In this document: one piece after another, positions 52,714 to 60,601 of the stretch
Layout: the number at the start of each line of letters is the position of its first letter
Position numbering within the stretch: the stretch's first letter is position 1
Source of the DNA: JALYYC01 sp039922495
GTDB taxonomy: Bacteria; Chloroflexota; Dormibacteria; CF-121
NCBI GenBank assembly: GCA_039922495.1
Contig: JBDTEO010000037.1
Coordinates: 1 to 64,000, forward strand
Reading direction: 5' to 3'
DNA length: 64,000 bases
Position numbers and translations under genes: made by a program
The notes under the pieces: model-generated
Database searches by the model: none
The model's input: the letters and a program-made list of their open reading frames with translations, nothing else
What the model was told of the DNA's origin: nothing

Positions 52714-53244
52714 TTAGGGGAACCTGACAGTGATGAAGTAGAAAAATGTGGGCGTCTTGCCATCACGCGCGCTGACGCCGAACACCTTCAGCTTGCCGCT
52801 CGTCCCTGAGGTCGCGCCACTGAACGGGACGCTCACGTCGTAGTGCCCGAAATCGGGAGCGCTGGCGGAGGCGGTGACGGTCGCGCGCCCAAGCTCAGTT
52901 CCGGCGGCGTCGAGCACCACGGCCACGACGGTCCCCTTGTCGACGCTTGCCGTCCCGGAAACCTCGACCGGCGACGTGATCGTCGTGCTGGCGTCGGGGC
53001 TGTCAATGATGATCCGGCTGCCGCCTGGAATCGGCGTGGGGGTAGCGCCGGTGTCGCTGCCGGGCGAGTTCGATGTGGTCGCACTGGCTCCGGGGGACGC
53101 TCCCGAAGCTGACGCCGAGGCCGAGGCCGAGCTCGTCTGCAGGACGAATTGCGTCTGGTCGCTGCTCCCGCAGCTGGCCAGCGCGAGCACGGTCAGTGCG
53201 CCAAGTGTCAGCGAACCCAGTCCCGTCAATGGCAAAGCCCTCAT
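52714..53244 (-). CDS. Lipoprotein with Gmad2-like Ig domain
   Basis: 176 residues. LALASC is a lipobox with Cys25 as the lipidated residue. A Ser/Ala/Thr-rich spacer runs to about 75. Then IIIDSPDASTTITSPVEVSGTASVDKGTV and the C-terminal YDVSVPF ... GTSGKLKVFGVSARDGK read as the Gmad2 immunoglobulin-like domain of spore-germination/GerMN-related proteins. It would sit on the outer face of the membrane; its partner is unknown. It is divergent from the methionine synthase genes across 50 bases. Confidence 0.75.
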   Translation of the reverse strand: MRALPLTGLGSLTLGALTVLALASCGSSDQTQFVLQTSSASASASASGASPGASATTSNSPGSDTGATPTPIPGGSRIIIDSPDASTTITSPVEVSGTASVDKGTVVAVVLDAAGTELGRATVTASASAPDFGHYDVSVPFSGATSGTSGKLKVFGVSARDGKTPTFFYFITVRFP

Positions 53245-53294
53245 CGTGATCGGAGCAAAGCCTAAACCATCGGCCGCGGCGAAGTCGATACACT

Positions 53295-54239
53295 GTGCCG
53301 ATCAACATTTTTGCCTATCAACACGGGCTCTATCCGCGCTCGGAGCGGGTGGTCTCCGCCACGCGCTCCCTCGACCGAGGCCGCGTCGGTCAGTCCGCGG
53401 TCGACGATGCCGTCGCGCAGGACGAAGCCGAGTTCGTCCGAACGCAGCAGCAGGCGGGGATGGATTACTTTTCCGATGGGCTGATCCGCTGGCAGGACAT
53501 CTTCCGGCCACTGGCGGCCTCGGCCGGCACCCTGGTGCGGTGGTTCGATACCAACACCTTCTTCCGAGCGCCCGATCTGACCGGCTCTATGGGCGTGGCC
53601 GCCAGCGGATCGACGCTCCCCGCGGCGTCCGTCCCGCAGCCCCGGGTGGCAACGCTCCCCTCGCCCTACATGTTCTCCCGGGCCGCGCACGCAGACACGT
53701 CAGACCGCAATCGCCTCATGGTCGACCTGGCCCAACAGCGGCTGCGCCCCGCGATCGATGCCGCGGTGAAGGCAGGCGCAAAGGTGGTCCACCTCGAGGA
53801 ACCGTGGGTCGCTTACTTCGGGATCGAGCAGGGTGACTGGGCGCCATTCGCCGAGGCGCTCCAAAGTCTCAAACCCGCTGCTCCGGTTACGGTCATCCTG
53901 CACTGCTACTTCGGCGATGCCGGCCGCTCTATCGACCAGCTCAAGCGCCTGCCGGTTGACGGGATCGGCGTCGACCTCGTAGAAACGGACCTTTCGGAGC
54001 TGGGTCAGGGCTGGGACAAGGACCTGCTGATCGGCTGTCTCAACGGGCGGAGTTCGATCGTCGAACCGCTGGACTCAACCGTTGAGCTCGCCCGCCGCGT
54101 TGCGGACACGGTTCGCCCGCGCAATCTCTACCTCACGTCGACGTGCGAGCTCGGATTCCTGCCGACGATCGTGGCCGAAAAGAAGGTGCAACGCCTTGGC
54201 GAGGCGGCCAAACGACTGAAGGAGTTGGTGTCGGTATGA
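53295..54239 (+). CDS. MetE N-terminal-domain-like protein (split cobalamin-independent methionine synthase, part 1)
   Basis: 314 residues matching the N-terminal barrel of MetE: VVHLEEPWVA, HCYFGDAGRSIDQLKRLPVDGIGVDLV split by short linkers, CLNGRSSIVEPLDST (family GVVDGRN) and LTSTCELGFLP (family STSCSLLHVP). The classical HxC zinc pair is not here. It is followed by a second gene with the catalytic half, overlapping by four bases (ATGA), so the two probably act together as a split enzyme. The start is GTG 53295, directly after a possible TACACT box; a slightly different start is possible. Confidence 0.8.
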   Translation: MPINIFAYQHGLYPRSERVVSATRSLDRGRVGQSAVDDAVAQDEAEFVRTQQQAGMDYFSDGLIRWQDIFRPLAASAGTLVRWFDTNTFFRAPDLTGSMGVAASGSTLPAASVPQPRVATLPSPYMFSRAAHADTSDRNRLMVDLAQQRLRPAIDAAVKAGAKVVHLEEPWVAYFGIEQGDWAPFAEALQSLKPAAPVTVILHCYFGDAGRSIDQLKRLPVDGIGVDLVETDLSELGQGWDKDLLIGCLNGRSSIVEPLDSTVELARRVADTVRPRNLYLTSTCELGFLPTIVAEKKVQRLGEAAKRLKELVSV

Positions 54240-55441
54240 GCCAGGTTTTGACGCACAAACCATTGTTGACGCATGAAGTCGGCTCGCTCGACAAGCCAGG
54301 GTGGAGGGTTAAGGCTTATGCCGGACAGCCGCTGAGCGACGCCGACATGGAAGACGCCCGCTCCTGGGGTGAGCGCCTCAAAGTCCCCGATTACCAGAAG
54401 CTGCTCGAGTTGCTGCGACACACCCCGCTCGATAAGGCGCAGAAGGCGGAGCTGCAGCGGTGGTCGAGCCTTTACGCGCTGCGCCTGCTCGAAACGGCTG
54501 GTCTCGATGTGGTCTATGACGGTGAGCAGCAGCGCACGGAGATGTACGACTGGGCGGTCAGCCATACGAACGGCTTCGAGCGGCGAGGCAGCGTGCGAGC
54601 GTTCGACAACAAGTACTACACGAAGGCAGCCGTGATCGGACCCATCAAGCTGGGGAGCCCGTTCCATAATGCCGAGTTTTCGTATTTACACGGCTTCGCG
54701 GAAGCCGAACTGAAGATCCCGGTGACGGGTGCCTACACGATCGGCGACTGGTCCTTCGACGAGCATTACTACACGAACGAAAACCTTTTGGAGCCGGCCA
54801 AACAGCGGCGCCGCAAGCGGAAAGCCGCCCGCCGCCAGTTCATTCTCGACATCGCCACGAACCTGATCCGGCCAAATGTGCAGGAACTGCTCAAGCTGGG
54901 CGCCTGGTGGGTACAGATCGACGAGCCCGGCGCCTCGACCGAGCCGGATGAGCTCGACCTCTTCGTCGACAGTTTCAACGCAACGGTGGAGGGCCTCAAC
55001 GGCATGTTCTCCACTCATCTGTGCTTTTCCGACTACAACCTCTTCTTCCCCGCCATCGAGCGCATGTCGGGCTGCCGGCAGTACGCCGTCGGCTTCGCCA
55101 ACTACGACCGCCGCGAGCTCGGGACCTCCGAGGACGCCCGACCCGGCTACCACGTGATCAAGAAATTCCGAGACCTCTTCTACAAGCCAATCCTTGGCCT
55201 GGGCGTGCTCGATATCCACACCGACTTCATCGAGTCGCCGGAACTGGTCCGCGACCGGGTCCTTTACGCCGTGAAGGTCTTCGGCGATCCCGCGCGAATC
55301 CACGTGATGCCGGACTGTGGCCTGCGGACGCGCTCGTGGAAGGTCGCCTACGGAAAGCTTCGAAACATGTCGGCCGGGGTCACCCTCGCTCGCGCTGAGT
55401 TGGGATTACCGGGAGACAGCGCCGACAGCGCAAACGACTGA
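54236..55441 (+). CDS. MetE C-terminal-domain-like protein (split cobalamin-independent methionine synthase, part 2)
   Basis: 401 residues. The zinc ligands of the catalytic MetE barrel are present: His261-x-Cys263 (STHLCFSDY) and Cys361 (MPDCGLRTR). The substrate site QIDEPG (Asp229/Glu230) is intact. It transfers a methyl group to homocysteine or a related thiol; the true methyl donor is not shown, and short core-MetE enzymes in some lineages use other donors than folate. ATG 54236 overlaps the previous stop (ATGA). The frame is open back to 54143, inside the first gene, and is not used. Confidence 0.85.
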   Translation: MSQVLTHKPLLTHEVGSLDKPGWRVKAYAGQPLSDADMEDARSWGERLKVPDYQKLLELLRHTPLDKAQKAELQRWSSLYALRLLETAGLDVVYDGEQQRTEMYDWAVSHTNGFERRGSVRAFDNKYYTKAAVIGPIKLGSPFHNAEFSYLHGFAEAELKIPVTGAYTIGDWSFDEHYYTNENLLEPAKQRRRKRKAARRQFILDIATNLIRPNVQELLKLGAWWVQIDEPGASTEPDELDLFVDSFNATVEGLNGMFSTHLCFSDYNLFFPAIERMSGCRQYAVGFANYDRRELGTSEDARPGYHVIKKFRDLFYKPILGLGVLDIHTDFIESPELVRDRVLYAVKVFGDPARIHVMPDCGLRTRSWKVAYGKLRNMSAGVTLARAELGLPGDSADSAND

Positions 55442-55510
55442 TTTCGGCCCCACGCGTAAGGGCTCGGATTGAGCTTGCTAAATCGGCGAGCGATCCGGTC
55501 TCATGGGCGG

Positions 55511-56158
55511 ATGCCTTTTCCGAGAAAGCTTTTCTGTGGCCTTTTGGCCACCCTGGGTGTGACCGGTGTGGCCATCCAGACCGTGGTTGCCAGCCCGCTT
55601 CGCGACGCCGCGGCGCTTGAGTTAGCACGAGTTCAAACGACCGCCATCGAGCAAGCTCAGGCTCGGCTGCCGCAATTCGACCAACCCAGGCATCGGGCAA
55701 CCTCCCCGCACGCGGGCTGGCAGGTTGGCGGCCGGCTCGATCACAGCGGCCGGCGCGCGGCGACACGCCCCGTCGTCCTCGCGATCTTGAAGTCGGCGGC
55801 TGCGCGACACCAGCTCGACCCGAAGCTGGTGCTGGCGCTCTCCTACTGGGAAAGCGGTTGGGATCAGTCCAAGGTTTCGGCGACCGGGGCCATCGGCCTG
55901 ATGCAGGTCGAGCCGCCCACGGCAGCTGAAGCCGGACCGACGCTCCTCGGGAGACCCGTCGATGTGACCGATCCCGTGGACAACGCGGAGGTCGGCGCCG
56001 CCATCCTCCGCGAGGATCTCACCACCTTCGGCAGTCCGGAGCTCGCCTTGGCCGCTTATTACCAGGGACCGACCAGCCTGCGCAACGATGGCATGCTGCC
56101 GGACACGCAGGCCTATGTCGGGGGAATCCTCGCGCTGGCGTCGCGCCTGAACGCCTGA
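55511..56158 (+). CDS. Secreted lytic transglycosylase (SLT domain)
   Basis: 215 residues. Signal-like segment LFCGLLATLGVTGVAI, then a linker, then the SLT/goose-lysozyme fold: LVLALSYWESGWDQ with the catalytic Glu, ATGAIGLMQVEPPTA, and LAAYYQGP. It cleaves peptidoglycan with formation of anhydro-muramic ends. ATG 55511 precedes a basic n-region; TTG 55469 is open too. It converges with the response regulator gene with an 8-base gap. Confidence 0.88.
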   Translation: MPFPRKLFCGLLATLGVTGVAIQTVVASPLRDAAALELARVQTTAIEQAQARLPQFDQPRHRATSPHAGWQVGGRLDHSGRRAATRPVVLAILKSAAARHQLDPKLVLALSYWESGWDQSKVSATGAIGLMQVEPPTAAEAGPTLLGRPVDVTDPVDNAEVGAAILREDLTTFGSPELALAAYYQGPTSLRNDGMLPDTQAYVGGILALASRLNA

Positions 56159-56165
56159 CCGTCCG

Positions 56166-56828
56166 TTACGCGGCCGGTTTCTGCTCGATCTGAATCCAGC
56201 CCTCGCGCACGGCTTTGGAGACCGCCTCGAGCTTGGAGTGAACAGTCATCTTGGCGAGGATGTTCTGCACGTGGGTGCGAACCGTGTTGGGGGACATGCG
56301 CAAAGCCCTCGCAACGGTGGCATTGTCGTGGCCCTGGGAGAGCTCGGTCAGCACTGCCAGCTCCCTCGGGGTCAACGGCGAGGCGGGGGCAGGGCGCACG
56401 GGTTGGGTCATGCCATGAAGCAGCCGGGCAAGCATGTAGGGTGCGATCAGCGCTTCACCATGCGCGGCACTCCGAACCGCCTGCACCACCGTGGCCGCGG
56501 GCTCATGCTTGCTGAGGTAGCCCGTCACTCCCGCCTGAACGGCCGCTCGTAGCACGGTCTCGTCTTCATCGCTGGTCAGGATGACCACCTGCGTCTGCGG
56601 CCGAGTCTTCTTGATCAGCGCCGCCGCCTCGACACCGGAGCCATCCGGCATGTGCACGTCGAGCAGCACCACATCGGGCTCGAGAATCCGGGCGGACTGG
56701 ACCGCCTCGTGAACGCTGCCACCCTTGCCGACAACTTCGATGTCGGGCTCGACACCAAGAATGGTGGCGAGGCCGTCGCAAAAGACGGCATGGTCGTCCA
56801 CAACTAGGACCCGGATCCGGGGGCTCAT
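56166..56828 (-). CDS. LuxR/NarL-type response regulator
   Basis: 220 residues. Receiver domain: VLVVDDHAVFCDGL (Asp11/12), LLDVHMPDGSG with phospho-acceptor Asp57, Thr85 and Lys107 (YLSKHE). The LuxR HTH is at about 150-212 (LTPRELAVLTELSQGHDNATVARALRM split into the usual helices; NTVRTHVQNILAKM). All phosphorylation residues are kept, but no sensor kinase lies nearby, so it is an orphan here. The start region forms a hairpin (see 56817-56855). Targets are unknown; the GH3-lectin gene is directly upstream on the same strand map. Confidence 0.92.
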   Translation of the reverse strand: MSPRIRVLVVDDHAVFCDGLATILGVEPDIEVVGKGGSVHEAVQSARILEPDVVLLDVHMPDGSGVEAAALIKKTRPQTQVVILTSDEDETVLRAAVQAGVTGYLSKHEPAATVVQAVRSAAHGEALIAPYMLARLLHGMTQPVRPAPASPLTPRELAVLTELSQGHDNATVARALRMSPNTVRTHVQNILAKMTVHSKLEAVSKAVREGWIQIEQKPAA

Positions 56829-56855
56829 GGTCTTAAAACGCCCATGAGCCCCCGG
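56817..56855 (-). promoter_or_regulatory. 14-bp perfect hairpin containing the response regulator start codon
   Basis: On the minus-strand mRNA, CCGGGGGCUCAUGG (56855-56842) pairs perfectly with CCAUGAGCCCCCGG (56830-56817) across an 11-base loop that contains UUUUAAG. The AUG of the response regulator and its first codons are inside the 3' arm, and the 5' arm holds another AUG. Such a stem would hide the start from ribosomes unless it is melted. This is what the sequence shows; regulation by it is inference. Confidence 0.6.
56825..56845 (-). CDS. Six-codon leader ORF overlapping the response regulator start
   Basis: ATG 56845 opens MGVLRP and stops at TGA 56827-56825, which overlaps the regulator ATG (ATGA). 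It starts in the 5' arm of the hairpin and reads through the loop into the 3' arm, so a translating ribosome would open the stem and reach the regulator start. The G-rich stretch upstream could act as its ribosome site. It is short enough to be chance. Confidence 0.35.
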   Translation of the reverse strand: MGVLRP

Positions 56856-56885
56856 CCCTTGCCCTAACCACTCCGGACCTCCTTG

Positions 56886-58844
56886 CTAGGCGCTCGGCTT
56901 CTCGCGAAACCAGAGAGCGCCATCCGCGCCGCGCTCAAACAGGTCGATCGGGCCAGACCGTCGCACGACGGCCCCGGGATCGGCAGTCCAGAATTGATTG
57001 TCTGCCTGTTCCCACGCACTCCAGTTCAACCCGTTCCATGTGCGGTGGTACAACATCGCGCCAAGACCGAGGGCATAGATGTCGAGGTGCTGGTCTCCCG
57101 AGGAAGCCGCCTCAGGACTCGAGGTTAGGATCCCATCAAGCTTTTGCCACCCGAGCCACGCGGTGCCATCCCACCACAGGTGCTGGAGCGCGCCATGACT
57201 ATCGGTCGTGAAGACATCGATTCGGTCGGGGCCCCATGACACAGCACCCGGCGAGGAGGCCACGTCACCACCGTCAGTCTCCCAGGTGCTCCAGCCATTG
57301 CCCGCCCACCAGAGGTGCCAGAGGTGATCGTCGATGCCCCGAACGAACACGTCGAGGCGGTTCGGTGCCCAGGAGGCAACCTCCGGCGCCGCGGCGAGTA
57401 CGCCTCCTAATCGCTCCCAACTGCTCCAAGCCGTGCCATCCCACCATTTATGCCAGAGCGCGCTATCGGTGCCGCGAATAAAGACGTCGAGGCGGTTCGG
57501 TCCCCACGACACGACGGTGGGATCCGCGGTCAGCTGTCCGCCAAGGAACTCCCAACCGCTCCAGTTCGACCCGGTCCACCACCTGTGCCAGAGCGCATTG
57601 TCAATCCCGTGGATAAAAACGTCGAGCCGATTCGTGCTCCAGCTGGCGACCGCCGGCCCGCCAACCATGAGTCCTCCGAGCGACGTCCAACCCGCTGGGC
57701 ACAGTTGCGATCCCTTGGCCGCCACGATACGCGTTACCGAAGCGTTCACCACCGCAAGCGACAGCGCGCCACTGTTCTGCGCCTGGTCAAGTGCGGCGAG
57801 GGTCGGCTGCCAGTCCGAGGTGCCGATCATGACCATATCCGCCCCGGCTTCGATGGCCGCGACCGCGGCGGAGGCCTGCGAGTAACCGGCGCTCGAGATC
57901 GCCCCGGCCGCCAGCGAGTCCGTCATGGTCACCCCGCCGAAATGGAGCTTGTTCCGTAAATATTGGTAGGTGGGGGCGGCAAGGCTGGCCGGAAGGCCCC
58001 CGGTCAATCCCGGAACCGACGGGTGCCCGACCATCACGACTGGGAGGCCGGCGGAAACCGCCTGCTCGAACGGGATCAGGTCGTTGGCTTCCAGGACGGA
58101 AAGGGCTGGGTCGGTCGCCGGTCCCTGATCCGTGTTGGCGCTGGCGTGCCCAAGGCCCGGAAAGTGTTTGACAACCGGCACGATCCCGGACGAACGAAGG
58201 CCGTTCGCGGCCGCGAGGCCGTAGGAAGCCGCCACCGGGCCGCTCTCACTGAAGGAACGGTCGTTCTCATCCGCGATGGTGTTTGTCGGGTTCGCCGTAT
58301 CGAGAACGGGCGCCAGATCCATGGTGACCCCCAGCGAGCGCATGGCAGAACCGTGGCTGGTGAACGACGACTGCACCCGCGCCGGGCTCCATTGGGCAGC
58401 CATCTGACGCGCGGAAGGCAATGGTCCGAGGACGTTCGCCAGACGGGCGACGTTGCCCCCCTCCTCATCCGTCGACATCCAGGGATGGACCTGCCCCGCG
58501 GCGCCGGCGTCGGCGGCCAGGGCCGCCAGCCCGGACTGGATCGATGGTCCGGAACCCGCCGCCGGCTGGCCATAGAGCACGAATCCGCCAACCCCTGCTG
58601 AGGCGAGCGACCCGGATGCGCCGAGGTCTGAAAATTGCCCGCTGACCATCATGAGTTGGTTGAGGCGTGACGCGATGGACCAGCTCGCAACCGGATTGAC
58701 GCACCCGCCCGAAGCGACGGTCGCCATCGAGCTGGCTGCCCATGCCGGCTGTGTCGCGGACACCAAGGTTGGCACCAGCAGGCTGGTCAACAGGACCAGT
58801 TGCAGGAGCCTCCGCCGTACTTGTTTGCTCTTTCTACGTCCCAT
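56886..58844 (-). CDS. Secreted GH3 glycosidase with C-terminal six-repeat lectin propeller
   Basis: About 652 residues. Signal region LLQLVLLTSLLVPTLVSA, then a GH3 barrel: PWMSTDEEGGNVARL, MDLAPVLDTANP, VVKHFPGLGHASANTD and TMTDSLAAGAI, where the Asp of MTDSL is the expected nucleophile, as in NagZ-like single-domain GH3 enzymes. The HFPGxGH motif supplies the His/Asp acid-base pair of NagZ types. Six lectin repeats occupy about the last 265 residues; the last two are degenerate. ATG 58844 is chosen; the frame is open to 59114 but overlaps the opposite gene. It is the only family member outside 5-28 kb. Confidence 0.86.
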   Translation of the reverse strand: MGRRKSKQVRRRLLQLVLLTSLLVPTLVSATQPAWAASSMATVASGGCVNPVASWSIASRLNQLMMVSGQFSDLGASGSLASAGVGGFVLYGQPAAGSGPSIQSGLAALAADAGAAGQVHPWMSTDEEGGNVARLANVLGPLPSARQMAAQWSPARVQSSFTSHGSAMRSLGVTMDLAPVLDTANPTNTIADENDRSFSESGPVAASYGLAAANGLRSSGIVPVVKHFPGLGHASANTDQGPATDPALSVLEANDLIPFEQAVSAGLPVVMVGHPSVPGLTGGLPASLAAPTYQYLRNKLHFGGVTMTDSLAAGAISSAGYSQASAAVAAIEAGADMVMIGTSDWQPTLAALDQAQNSGALSLAVVNASVTRIVAAKGSQLCPAGWTSLGGLMVGGPAVASWSTNRLDVFIHGIDNALWHRWWTGSNWSGWEFLGGQLTADPTVVSWGPNRLDVFIRGTDSALWHKWWDGTAWSSWERLGGVLAAAPEVASWAPNRLDVFVRGIDDHLWHLWWAGNGWSTWETDGGDVASSPGAVSWGPDRIDVFTTDSHGALQHLWWDGTAWLGWQKLDGILTSSPEAASSGDQHLDIYALGLGAMLYHRTWNGLNWSAWEQADNQFWTADPGAVVRRSGPIDLFERGADGALWFREKPSA

Positions 58845-59001
58845 ATCGGTGGCCTCGCCGTATACGAAACGCGGTGGGACCCCAGTTAGTTTCAAACCGG
58901 ACGGAAGGCGCAGCGAGGGACGGTCAGACACGAAGCGATCAAGGAAAACATGGGCCATTCGGCGGATGGTCAACCTTCGGCGCGCACCCGACACTAGGCG
59001 C

Positions 59002-60189
59002 ATGATCGTAACGCCGCCGACAACAAGTCGTCCTGCAGAGCTCGGTCCCGCCACCCTCCTCCGGCCGATCGCCACGCTGCTCGCCGACAGCACGTTGACC
59101 GAGATCATGATCAACGGACCTGACGCAATCTATGTTGAGCGCGCCGGACGAGTCCTGCTGACGGATCGGCGATTCGATGACGAGAATCACCTGCTCAGCG
59201 CGATCGACCTGCTCGTCTCGAGCATCGGCCGGCGCATCGATTTCACCGAGCCAGTGTTGGAAGCACGCCTGCCGGACGGCTCCCGACTGACCGTCGTGCT
59301 GCCACCCGTCGCGGTCGACGGGCCCATGGTCACCATCCGGAAGTTCGCCGCGAGCCCATATGGGATCGAAGACCTGATCGGGTTCGGCAGCCTCTCGCTG
59401 GAGGCCGCGAACTTTCTCCGTTCTGCGGTGCTGGCCAGGGCCAATCTGCTGGTTTCGGGTGGCTCGAGCACCGGAAAGACCACCCTGCTCAACGCCCTCG
59501 CGACCGCCATCCCCGATCAGGAACGGATCGTCACCATCGAGGAGGCCGCCGAACTGTCCTTGCCGCAAGGTCACGTGTGTCGCTTCGAGTGCATTCCGGC
59601 GGGCGAGAAGGTGATGACCCTGCGCCAACTGGTCCGGCACGCCGTCCGGATGCGTCCGGACCGGATTCTCGTCGGCGAGGTGCGCGGCGGCGAGGCGCTC
59701 GACATGCTCCAGGCGATGAACACTGGTCACGACGGTGCGATGAGCACCATCCACGCCAACAGCCCGCGAGATGCGCTCTCCCGCCTCGAGACGCTGGTGT
59801 TGATGGGCGGGTTCGACCTTCCGGTCCGGGCGATCCGGCAGCAGATCTGCGGCTCGATCAACCTCATCGTCCATGTCAGCCGCCTGGGCGACGGCAGCCG
59901 CAAGGTCGTCAGCATCGCCGAACTGACCGGGTTCGACGATCCCACGATCGCGGTGCAGGAACTGTTTGCCTCGGAAGCGAACGGCGGTGCCACGCAGGGT
60001 TGGACCCGGCTGATGCCGACTGGAATCCGTCCGCAGATCATGGACAAGATCCATCGACTGCAGGTCGCGGGGCCCGACCTCGCCCGACTTTACCCCAGGA
60101 ATCCCGCGGCCACAACGTCGAGTACCCGCCGGTCGACCTCCATCGCGGACCCGGGCGGCATCCCGCAATACGAGCGCCGGCAGCTCTAG
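59002..60189 (+). CDS. CpaF/TadA-type secretion ATPase
   Basis: 395 residues of the type II/IV secretion ATPase superfamily: LTEIMINGPDAIYVERAGRV, then SGGSSTGKTTLLNALA as Walker A (Ser where Gly-Ser-Gly is usual), the Asp box ERIVTIEEAAELSLPQ, Walker B RMRPDRILVGEVRGGEALDMLQAMNTGHDG split across the strand, and STIHANSPRDALSRLE as the His box. It powers Flp/Tad pilus assembly. The long N-terminal helical part of many CpaF proteins is missing. No tadB, tadC or pilin follows; instead the decayed region begins, so the locus seems cut. ATG 59002; the frame is open to 58651 opposite the GH3 gene. Confidence 0.9.
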   Translation: MIVTPPTTSRPAELGPATLLRPIATLLADSTLTEIMINGPDAIYVERAGRVLLTDRRFDDENHLLSAIDLLVSSIGRRIDFTEPVLEARLPDGSRLTVVLPPVAVDGPMVTIRKFAASPYGIEDLIGFGSLSLEAANFLRSAVLARANLLVSGGSSTGKTTLLNALATAIPDQERIVTIEEAAELSLPQGHVCRFECIPAGEKVMTLRQLVRHAVRMRPDRILVGEVRGGEALDMLQAMNTGHDGAMSTIHANSPRDALSRLETLVLMGGFDLPVRAIRQQICGSINLIVHVSRLGDGSRKVVSIAELTGFDDPTIAVQELFASEANGGATQGWTRLMPTGIRPQIMDKIHRLQVAGPDLARLYPRNPAATTSSTRRSTSIADPGGIPQYERRQL

Positions 60190-60232
60190 CCGAGCGACCA
60201 GCCATTCGACCCCGAGGCAGCCCCGTTGCCGG

Positions 60233-60304
60233 TCTTCTCACGGTGAGGTAGCCGGCGTCCTCGAGCTTGCGTAGGTGCGTGATCAGGTTGCCGCGACCGA
60301 GCCG
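60233..60304 (-). pseudogene. Winged-helix regulator remnant
   Basis: 24 codons on the minus strand read RLGRGNLITHLRKLEDAGYL plus TVRR, which matches the recognition helix and wing of a DNA-binding winged-helix protein of the kind that regulates transcription. There is no start, and the upstream part (60305-60320) does not continue it. It is a broken end of a regulator gene. Confidence 0.5.
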
Positions 60305-60321
60305 TCAGCCTAAGCGTGTAG

Positions 60322-60474
60322 CAGGCGCCCGCATTTGAATTGCGAAAGCCGCTTGATGCGCTGGTTTCAGCGGCGAATCAGGAAAATGGCTGGGTCAACT
60401 GGTCAGGTCTGGCAACTCTCCTGACCGACATAGGCGAAGTCGGCTTGCCGGGCCTGCAGGTACTTAGCGCGTAG
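60322..60474 (+). pseudogene. Truncated ORF with GWVNWSGLAT motif, copy 1
   Basis: A 50-codon open stretch with no start codon runs from just after TAG 60319-60321 to TAG 60472-60474. It contains FELRKPLDALVSAA, then ENGWVNWSGLATLLTDIGE. Two more copies of the core lie at 62206-62320 and 63705-63809. The pattern of a helix pair, then DGWVxWSGLATLL, resembles the start of a LOTUS/OST-HTH domain, but that is only a likeness. It is probably the end of a gene whose front was lost. The remaining 127 bases to the next gene (60475-60601) show no feature. Confidence 0.45.
60385..60417 (+). repeat. Dispersed direct repeat, copy 1 of 3
   Basis: About 33 bases from AATGGCTGGGTCAACTGG onward match copies at 62219-62250 (one mismatch in the first 24 bases) and 63714-63746 (several transitions). 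All three lie on the same strand and in the same reading frame, and flank two separate genes. Confidence 0.8.
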
Positions 60475-60601
60475 TGCGCGTAGCCGCAGCGGCCTCGAAA
60501 GCGAGGAGGTTCCTGCGAGCTCGGTCTCCGGAATCCGGTACTGCGGACAGGGTGACCAACAGGTGCACCGCCCCCAGGCGGACCACCGACCGAGGACGCC
60601 G

